A DNA stretch of 64,000 nucleotides from Liolophura sinensis (lineage: Eukaryota; Mollusca; Polyplacophora; Chitonida; Chitonidae). Made by a program: the position numbers and the translations under genes. Below the pieces are notes generated by a model. It saw nothing but the letters and a program-made list of their open reading frames with translations, searched no databases and was not told the DNA's origin. The first letter of the stretch is position 1. Each line of letters starts with the position of its first letter. The stretch is taken from assembly GCF_032854445.1 (NCBI RefSeq), contig NC_088303.1:22017501-22081500 (forward strand), given 5' to 3'. Below are positions 56,901 through 64,000 of the stretch, in pieces.

Positions 56901-58944
56901 AGAGCGAGGTTCTTCCTTCAATGATGGGAAAGATGTTAGAAATCAATCCTCTCTCGCTTTGAATTCACATACTGATGCTACTGTTGAGAGTTGTTATAAT
57001 CCAGAAGATTCAAAAGGGAGACCATCGGCATACCCAAGTCCTAAAACAGCTACACTACAGGCTGTCACATCCAGGGCTTCAGAAAATTCATCCAAGCCTC
57101 TACACCCAGCATCTTTATCTTCCGACGAATTGACCAACGCATCACAGGATTTAGCCAACAAGATGTTTGGGTTACAGACTGAGAGGAAATCAGCCTCACC
57201 CGTTAATAAATCCGAGGGGATGCGAATTCCTGCGTTGATTGGTACCAGACAGATTATCTCTAGCCAGAGTACCCCAGCAAGTTCTGGTCCCTCTGTGTCT
57301 TCGAACTTAACAGAGCAATCCAAAGTTGTCCTAAGAAAATATCCTGCTCTACCTCTTCCTAACTTCTTGGGCAAGCAGTCTTGTTATATCCCACACATTG
57401 AAGTCGGTTTGTCATTCACTGATGTGGGGCTTGTGGTGGAACGAACAAGCCTAAAGCAGAAGAACAAGGAACTTTCTCAGACGCATGAGAAGATGTCGTC
57501 TGACAATTCTTCACTAAATATTCGACGGAAAGAGAAAGCCCAGAAGGTGTCAGAGATGTCATTGGAAGTGGATGTCCTCGCATCTAGTTCAAACAGTCCC
57601 AGAGTTTATTCAGAATCTGAAATGCCTCCCCAGTGTCGACCAGTTTTGAATGAAGTTGAAACTTTAAAAGCTGACAAAAATATTGAGGCTATTGAACTTT
57701 GTATTGACAATGACGCGACGGTTATCGTCAACAAGTGCATGACTTGTCCTGTGTGTGGAGTTAGATATTTTAAACCTGAAAGACTGGCGGCGCACATAAT
57801 GTTCAGCCATTACAAGTACAAGTGTGAAGTGTGCTTCGCTGTGTTAACTGATAAAGATTCTCTTGTCAACCATTTAAGGAGTGTTCACAACGCCACCTGT
57901 CAACCTAGAAAGCGAGAAACTACTGCACCCAGAAGTGAAATATGTAAATGTGGACACTGCAATAAACGCTTTACAAATCGTAGGAAACTGGATGGCCATC
58001 AGCACAAAGCTCACGGCGCCATCATTCGTTGCAGTATTTGCAACAAGATCTGCACCGATATTTATCGTCTCACTTCACATATTAACGTTCGACACTTTAA
58101 GCAAGGTGCAACGGTGTGTGACATTTGCGGAAAAGAGTTTCCTATAGAACGATATATGAATTCGCATCGACGAAGACACTTTCAGGAAAAGAAACATGCG
58201 TGTCCGACATGTGGCAAAAAGTTTTTGGATACTAACACGTTGAAAGATCACATAGAGACGCACAAACCAGCAGAGGATAGGCGCTACCGATATATCTGTT
58301 CTTTTTGTGGAAAGCGTTTTAACAGTAAGCGCAGTTTCATTGACCACACCAACATTCACACAGGTAACAGACCCCATGTGTGTAAAAAATGTGGCAAGTC
58401 GTTCAGCTACCTCACAATACTGAGAAAGCACGAAAAAACGAAGCATGATGACCGCAGACCGTTCGAATGTGAACTTTGTTCGAAAGCCTTTAAAATGAAA
58501 GCCAACCTCAAGGCCCACATGGTCACCCACACTGGAATCAGCAGGTTCACGTGCCCGTTCTGTCGACGCTGTTTCGGAACAGCCGCCATTTGTAAGACGC
58601 ATATCTCTAAATGTAAGGTCTCGAAAGCATTTAAACATGATTCAGACCCAAATACTGAGGCTGTCCAAGCCATGCAGATGTCTGTTGTAACCAACTTGCA
58701 GAATCTTGCCGAAGATAGTACACTAGTGGCAGCGATGCAGATGGCCCTCGGAAACCAACAGACCGTAGAGCTGCAACCCACGGGCAGCGAGTCGGAGGAA
58801 GTGCTACAGGAGACATTCATGTACATGTGCAGTGCATGTTCTCAAACCTTTGACAACATTGCCGCCGCTGAGCTTCACATTAACCAGTGCCAAGGGGCCA
58901 CATCGAGTCAGGAAATCTGGTGTGAACAGGATATACTACAGTAA
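44986..58944 (+). CDS. Gene B: multi-zinc-finger protein, 11 coding exons, 1616 aa
   Basis: Exons: 44986-45018, 45425-45626, 46676-46809, 47787-47850, 48839-49050, 49711-49891, 50896-51206, 52801-53013, 53859-53913, 54831-55001, 55670-58944; total 4851 nt, all phases fit, one open frame. Exon 1 codes MSHESRNMKVS, chosen because gene A has a same-length exon and GTAAGA follows. Zinc modules lie in exons 2 (CGCKSSFHCPFC), 3 (HYHCPVC), 5 (HYHCPGC), 6 (LYHCPLC) and 7 (HYHCPYC). Exon 8 is the 71-residue block without zinc ligands (residues about 451-521). Exon 10, Pro/Thr-rich, has no gene A counterpart. Exon 11 has KRYSTRK and KRYFTRGHR motifs, then LPNFLGKQSCYIP shared with gene A. Ten fingers follow at about 1215-1505, and a last C2HC finger (YMCSACSQTF) at about 1575-1600. 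It is likely a nuclear DNA-binding protein; the family name and target are unknown to me. Confidence 0.87.
45241..45409 (+). mobile_element. 5'-truncated SINE-B with target-site duplication, next to gene B exon 2
   Basis: The insert (45256-45394) has CCCTAATGATTCCTTCGTCG, GACTGAAAAATTGTTGAGTA and a tail of four to five ACTC units. CTGTAAGTATCCGTA (45241-45255) recurs as CTGTAGGTATCCGTA (45395-45409), one mismatch in 15. The insert ends 30 bp before exon 2. Confidence 0.9.
45690..45903 (+). repeat. Family H repeat, copy 3, gene B intron 2
   Basis: CCTTAACCTTTCTTCATATA at the left and GGAAAGGGTGAAGAAGTACA at the right are inverted relatives, so terminal inverted repeats are present. GGTTGGATTGGCCAGTG inside. 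Confidence 0.8.
47478..47655 (+). mobile_element. Diverged SINE-like copy, gene B intron 3
   Basis: B-box-like GTGTTCAAACCC at the left; CTGCCTGGTTTTCTCCACTC and GCAGAATATTCTTGAATACA at the right resemble SINE-A. Old and uncertain. Confidence 0.4.
47972..48110 (+). mobile_element. tRNA-derived repeat of another family, gene B intron 4
   Basis: A box GGTGTAGTGGTTAGAAGG and B box GGGTTCAAACCAGG in tRNA spacing. A diverged relative lies in gene A intron 7 (about 18330-18430, TTCAAACCAGGCCTTG). It does not fold as a functional tRNA. Confidence 0.45.
51904..52050 (-). mobile_element. SINE-A 5' half, gene B intron 7
   Basis: Minus-strand head part: CCTTCCCAAGTACAGCC, GAGCTGGTCTTGAACTCACA, CCTGGGTCATTGCGCC and GACCACACAGGCC. 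The 3' half and tail are absent. Confidence 0.75.
52523..52779 (+). mobile_element. SINE-A, full length, ending just before gene B exon 8
   Basis: Head GGCCTCTGTGGCTCAGTTGG, B box GAGTTCAAGTCC, tail AAATAAATAAATAAAT. The tail ends 21 bp before the 3' splice site at 52800, so the branch point is likely in or next to the SINE. Confidence 0.9.
53322..53510 (+). repeat. Family H repeat, copy 4, gene B intron 8
   Basis: Left TACCGTAATTTTTTTCTCTA and right GCGAAAAGGTTGAAGAATTA then CAGTAATT are inverted relatives. Central CACCAATTTCAGGACTTTTA. Confidence 0.75.
53668..53732 (+). mobile_element. SINE-A 3' tail fragment, gene B intron 8
   Basis: AGATAAGAAATAATGTTCTT then GAGTACTGTGTAAAACTC and AATCAAATAAATA. 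Confidence 0.65.
54366..54645 (+). mobile_element. SINE-A, full length, with imperfect 15-bp target-site duplication, gene B intron 9
   Basis: Insert 54384-54630. Flanks ACACTAAACTTATGA (54366-54380) and ACACTAAAAGTATGA (54631-54645) agree at 13 of 15 positions. Internal boxes are well kept. Confidence 0.9.
55334..55560 (+). mobile_element. SINE-A, internally deleted, gene B intron 10
   Basis: GGAGCCTCTGTGG head, GTGAGCTTAAGGCC in place of the B box, CCCACCATAATGCTGGCCAC, then a duplicated AATCAAATAAATATATAGA tail. Confidence 0.8.
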
Positions 58945-59163
58945 GTGACCACACTTAGATGGTGACTCACAACTTCATGTAAGAATCTCTGGCTGAACAA
59001 TACCTTGACTTTCATAAAGCGTACTTAGATAATATTGTTTGTGAAACCTGAAATACCGTTTTTGTAAAATCCAGCTATTGTAACCGAAATGCTGTATTCA
59101 TAAAAATTAAACGTCTGATACACGTATCTATTTCTGTTCACATTTCGTGAACGTAATGATAAT

Positions 59164-59169
59164 AATAAA
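59164..59169 (+). terminator. Candidate poly(A) signal of gene B
   Basis: AATAAA 220 nt after the gene B stop codon. Confidence 0.4.
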
Positions 59170-60777
59170 TTGGACTCGTCCGTCAAGATAATACTTTTGC
59201 TATATTATTGTTACAGCAGTTACGTTAGAAATGCAAACCAGGCTTTAAGTATGAATATTCTGATGACATTCGGCCCTTTACAGCGTAAGAGCCCAGTGCA
59301 CGAGTTACCTTTTTAACATAACCTCACTAAAATTTTATGTATGTTTGGTTGCCATAATGTCGGTCTTGTCTGTTGTTACAGATTAAAGTTACATGTTCTG
59401 TTCAAGTTTTGTAACTGTTCTGTAGCGTTTTCGTATACAAGCGTCTGTGGTTTTGGTACACGGAGAACAGTGCCTCCGACACATGGATGGGTTACACATG
59501 GCATTATGACCAGTCACCAATATTGAGTCCTGGTAACATGGGCTGGTATAGTAATAATACTCCAGTATGACTGCCAGAAGTACTGGATTAGCTTTTGGGA
59601 TAATGGTGATGTACCCATTATTAGATGCTTCCCCATGTATTACGATCCAAGAAAGGTTAAATCGGATTGATATATAAAGCAAAAATATTCCCCGCGACAT
59701 CAAATTTACAACCTGCGTCTACCAGTGGAACGCGATTACACACACCAGCTGTTGTACGAAGAATATTTACCTTGACAATGATAGAGACATCCGTTACCAT
59801 GTTCCCCATCACCGCATAGCGGCTTGAAACTATGGACAGTAAGTTTATGCTTTTGTATTTTGACATGGCTGACAAGCAAGAATATTACAACAACGGTATA
59901 ACCTCCCAAAATTGTGGACAATCTGGTTGATCGGTTGCTGCTGTTGTCTTGACCAAGTCATCATTGATGCGAGCGCTTTGAAGTACAGCGAAACTTTTAA
60001 TGCCACTCAGCACACACACAAGCTATCCTTTTTCAGTCCCGCCATTTTTGCGAAGTCAGCTTTCTTAAAAACTTTTAGTTTCCTAAATTTCTAATTTTAA
60101 TCTCCTTTACAGTTCTCTTGTCCAACTCAGAGTCTTTCATGTTGTTGCTTTAAAATTGTGTTACTTGACGTAAAATATCCAATAATAGTTTGTGTATGGA
60201 TTTTCCATATCTCCGATGCATTTCGGCCGCATTAGCTCTTCAAAAACTGGGGCACCCTGCTGTTTTAACCACACAATGAGCCTATTTTTATCATTGAAAG
60301 TAAAGAACTGAAGCACTGTGAGGTATTTCCGCTGATATTATGAGCGTAATGGAGAAGTCCATTCATTGTTCAGACGAAAGCGTTACACGCCTGTCTTTCA
60401 GTACCGTGTTTTTTTAACTCGTATTTCGATGTGTCGAAAAAACAACTTAAGAAAATGTTTCAAAGGTTTACACATCTATTTATTTTAGTTCCATTACCAA
60501 GTGACATTTCTACATGAAAACGACGTCTATAAACGCGTTAATTGTGAGCATAACTAGGGTATTTAGGACAACAAAGCATCGTCAACATGTAACCAAAGGT
60601 GTAACTTTATGTACGAATTCTTAAACATAATACATATCATGTGTGTATCAAACAAATACAGCTGTGTAAAGCAAAGTAGCTCAACATATTTAATCAAGCC
60701 AGAAATGCAGGAAGACTTTACATATAAATTGTGTTCTATAGCGCGAACAGTGTGCCCAGTATGAGAAAGTTGCTTTC

Positions 60778-61205
60778 AGATATTTCGTTGAAGGAAAATA
60801 GTGCTGCATATAGTGAATGTACAAATATTATGGTGCGCAGGTTAAAAATAAATAAACGACTTTGGGGAATGAGAACTTGACTGCAAGTACTGGATGTGTT
60901 CATATGCTATGTTCTGAGGCGACATGGACTCGCCCTGCACAAGAACACACAGTGCATACACACTCCAACAAAGAAATTTTCTTTCAAATATTTCGCTCAA
61001 GAAAAATAGTGATCTAAATAGTGAATACACAAACCAAATGGTGCGCAGGTTAAAAATAAGTACATAAATAGAGGTCGTTGGGGCAGAGTGATTATACGGA
61101 ATTTGACTAAAAGTACTGAAAGTGTTTAAATGCACTGTTCTTTGGCGGCATGGACTCGCCCTGCCACAAGAATACACAGTACATACACACTCCAAATGAT
61201 TCCCT
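60778..61205 (+). repeat. Tandem duplication, two copies of about 210 bp
   Basis: Copies begin near 60778 and 60986. Shared blocks: ATGGTGCGCAGGTTAAAAAT, CATGGACTCGCCCTGC and CATACACACTCC. The two copies differ by scattered changes and small gaps. Confidence 0.85.
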
Positions 61206-61267
61206 CTCGCCAGGCCATCATTAAGAAGATTGTTGCGGGTAACATACCCTGTTTTTTGAAGTCTGGT

Positions 61268-61304
61268 CGGTCGGTCGGTTTTTTTTTTTTTTTTTTTTTT
61301 TTGA
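61268..61304 (+). repeat. (GGTC)n followed by poly(T)
   Basis: GGTCGGTCGGTCGG runs directly into about 25 T. Possibly the poly(A) end of a minus-strand insertion; no element body identified. Confidence 0.7.
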
Positions 61305-62209
61305 AAGGAATTCTCGGCCGACATACTCTGAATGCTAATTGAATTATCGCGGGTTCAGTTTTCGTCACCTGCTTCAGCGCATACATTTCCGATTTCAAAT
61401 GCTCTTTAAAAAATTTGTTGTTTTCATAGCCAAGTTCATTCACACTGAAGTCAGATATTCCTTCTTGATTCTGGATCAAACATTGAATTTGAGTAAATTT
61501 ACGAACTATAAACCTAAACAACTGAAGTTGAAAGGCATCCATTGCTTTGGCCACTGTGCCGAAGGGACGTCAATTTACTTTCGTCACACAGAAATTATAT
61601 TCGCCAAAACTGATGTGGCGAATGGCTAGCCGAAGCCTAGCGACTAAGTAGATAATCTGAGTCTTATAATGAATTCGGGCTTAGTAGAGTTCAACATGCC
61701 AGGTATTAACGATGTGATATTGTCATAGTTTGCCACGTGCATTTGTTTACATCATAGCACATGTGTATGTTTACATCACATGATCAGCTCCCTTATATTA
61801 ATATTCATGACATAGCGATTGGCTAATAATATGTAAGTAACAGATTGCGGGACTGCTCAAGGTGATGAACGGAGTGGAATAGAGTGACTGTCTGAATGGA
61901 GACGCTGTTTCGAGTCCTTTATTTATTTATACTTTCTTACGTCAAAAGACGGCGACATAAAAGTATTACAAACTATAAACGGAAATGGACAAGCAAATAA
62001 TAGCTCTTTGGAAATTAGTGGCAAATAGATCTGTCAGTCTAGAGGATTTTGTCCGCTTACGTGAAAATGTTTATACACGAACCCACCATTAACTTAAGTT
62101 GACATTTTTTTTTGGGGGGGGGGGGGGTCAAAGGCAGTCTTTGTCAAACCCATCAATTTATCACATAACAATCTCCACTACCATGTTGGCAATTGTCAGC
62201 GTCAAGTGT

Positions 62210-62672
62210 ATTTAGCACACATACTTCACCTCGCAGTTTGGGCTACAAAATTGACCATTTTTATTCAAAAGTTAATATTGACACGAATTACCTTAGGCCC
62301 CTTGAGTATACAATGGAACAGTCCTACCGCGGGAATGTCAGCCCATGATGTATGCATCTCTTAATATAAAACATTGGCTATAAATCACAGAGGCATATTT
62401 AATATCAACAGTGATAAGATACAAATAGTTCCTAGTGCAACAGTAAGCTGTAAACGGCGGAACAGTGTACGAGCTTGGACTCATTTTGGGCTTACCAGTT
62501 ACGTGTTGAATTACTGTGAATAGCTTTCCGCTGTATTGGCCGCAGTTGGTAACTCGCGGTCATCAGTACGTCAAAGGCATACATATTTCACCTCGTCGCT
62601 TTGGCTACAAAATTGATCATTTTTATTCTAAAGTTGATATTGACACGAATTACCTAACGCCCCTTTACTACA
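62210..62672 (+). repeat. Direct repeat, copies at 62210-62305 and 62570-62672
   Basis: Both contain GGCTACAAAATTGA, CATTTTTATTC and TATTGACACGAATTACCT, with cognate flanks. Spacing about 358 bp. Confidence 0.85.
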
Positions 62673-62917
62673 AAAGGTTTTGGTCTTTCGGTAGTTCCGG
62701 TAGTTGTGACAATGTCCTGGATTTCTGCGGTGAAATACACGTATTTAAATTTATCGTCAAATGCCAGTGTTGTTTCGACAAGTTGGTGTACTTCAGGGTA
62801 AAAGCGCTCTCCCTGGCTTGTCTGTGAGACGCTTACAGTTAGTTTCAGGCGGTCAGTGTCAACCACGCCTTCCAGTTTGTCATAAAGTCCGTGGTATGTG
62901 CACATTGCCCGAAACAC
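62654..62917 (-). pseudogene. Possible coding remnant, minus strand
   Basis: Open for 87 codons with balanced composition: CTYHGLYDKLEGVVDTDRLK, LTVSVSQTSQGERFYPEVHQ, DDKFKYVYFTAEIQDIVTTT. An upstream acceptor-like TTTTCTTCAG at about 62965 opens into NVTDATKASKIKPG in a neighbouring frame, suggesting one frameshift. The end overlaps the direct repeat at 62570. No family recognised; it could be a piece of a multicopy element. Confidence 0.3.
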
Positions 62918-64000
62918 GTTCTTCCAGGTTTGATCTTCGATGCCTTAGTGGCATCAGTCACGTTCTGAAGAAAAGGTTTTCACATTTTTGATTTACGGCG
63001 CAATCCAACATTACCACCAAACCCCATCCATGTAATGCGCGTAACATATTTTAGTGTCGTTGCCTTTGTTGCAAGTATGTTTCACCTCGGTTTCCACTTT
63101 CTAGATATATATGCAATTTAGAATGATCGAAAAGAAGACCTGATCGAAAAGGACAACAATATTTCCTCGTGTCAGTAAGTCACCTACAGAATGGAAACTA
63201 TCGGAAATAACTAAATAATGTTTTGGCAAAGGTCTGTACATGTGGTTTTCCTACATAAAGCAATATCGATTATCATAAAATGTTTTGTTTTTTGTGTCAA
63301 GAAAGTGGCTGAACAGAATTTTGTTCAATTATGCTTTAGGCTACTACGGGTTTAAACCTGTGTATCACACAGGTGAGATGGGCGCTCTACAACAGAGGTA
63401 AACTCCTCAATGAGTGTTCGTGTCTCACTTCAAACTGTGTCAAATGTTTTAAGTAAGAATTCTTAAGATAATTCGTTACTTAGAATCTCTATGAGTAATT
63501 GCTCAGGGGAGAATTTGTTTTGCAAAAGACAGAAACTCCTATTTTTTCTGCAGTCGGAATCCTCAACAAAAACATGATTTGGATTTATTTCTGGAAACAA
63601 CACATATTCACCAGACTTTGGGGAGAAAAGATTTGGCTTTGAGCAACATCCCAAACCGAGTACCGGATAAAAAATAACTTTGCACTTTAGATATTGCGTG
63701 TTGACTAATTTTACACATGATGCGAACATTTGGGCTCGTTAACTAATCGTTTTGAAAGACTGATGCAAGTTTCGGGCCTGCATTGAGGAAGCATTTTTAC
63801 TGTTATGTGTCATAGATGCATATATATAATTTAATTTCCCGTTTGTAAGGCGCAATCCAATTGGTCACATTTTTGCGTTTGTACTTTAATAAACCGGAAA
63901 AAAAAATGAAGCCACGCCCACGTAGAACTACTTTTTCTAAGAATAGAAGTGATAGAGACAGAAGGTAACGTCATTTTAAATGACATACAGAACACTATAA

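Larger units (their letters stand above)
58945..64000. other. Gene B 3' flank and downstream spacer
   Basis: Apart from the repeats and the minus-strand candidate listed separately, I see no gene. A G14 run lies at about 62113-62128. The last 150 bp hold CCAATTGG and CCACGCCCACG motifs that could belong to a promoter beyond the window; this is not supported further. Confidence 0.4.

Noticed and set aside
61126-61554. 142-codon minus-strand open frame starting MAKAMDAFQLQLF
   Set aside because: It passes through the poly(T)/(GGTC)n tract and the 210-bp duplication; the overlapping plus-strand frame is equally open, so coding is not supported.
63463-63729. 88-codon minus-strand open frame with FSPKSGEYVLFPEINPN
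   Set aside because: Composition is acceptable but there are no splice context, homologue or neighbours to support it.

Overview
The window is eukaryotic: genes are split by GT-AG introns, and tRNA-derived SINEs, MITE-like repeats and a decayed LINE fill the introns and spacers. The SINE types (one with an AATAAATA tail, one with an ACTC tail) and a highly conserved metazoan POLI gene point to a lophotrochozoan, most likely a mollusc. This assignment is an inference; no ribosomal or mitochondrial marker is present.

Layout. 0-1.4 kb: the last two exons of a chymotrypsin-like serine protease (+). 3.5-8.9 kb: one full-length but dead non-LTR retrotransposon (zinc-knuckle ORF1; endonuclease, reverse transcriptase and RNase H remnant in ORF2). 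8.9-11.8 kb: no gene seen. 11.8-26.7 kb: gene A, a ten-exon zinc-finger gene (+). 26.7-32.5 kb: repeats, a 35-bp minisatellite and a possible minus-strand terminal exon pair. 32.8-41.7 kb: DNA polymerase iota (POLI), nine coding exons (+). 41.7-45 kb: MITE-rich spacer. 45.0-58.9 kb: gene B, an eleven-exon paralogue of gene A (+). 59-64 kb: repeats and one doubtful coding remnant.

The most notable content is the gene A / gene B pair. Both start with an 11-codon first exon. Both then have an N-terminal array of atypical zinc modules (a short Cys-x3/4-Cys knuckle followed by a YHCPxC finger) laid out in alternating-phase exon pairs. A 71-residue exon without a zinc signature is conserved between them (42 of 71 identical by hand alignment). 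A long disordered, Ser/Thr-rich part follows, and then eleven C-terminal fingers (nine C2H2, two C2HC). Exon order and phases match almost one to one, so one arose from the other, and POLI now lies between them. I do not recognise the N-terminal architecture as a named family. Gene B reads cleanly; gene A has a dense cluster of frame breaks in its last exon between 22.88 and 24.40 kb.

POLI is intact, with the catalytic acidic residues, two UBM-like motifs and three PIP-like motifs. Its intron 3 holds a 145-bp higher-order tandem repeat that copies the exon 3 end and its splice donor several times. Several SINEs sit at sensitive places: 41 bp upstream of the POLI start codon, 30 bp upstream of gene B exon 2, and 21 bp upstream of gene B exon 8. 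All exon coordinates were derived by eye from reading frame, splice consensus, phase continuity and paralogue comparison, without transcript data.
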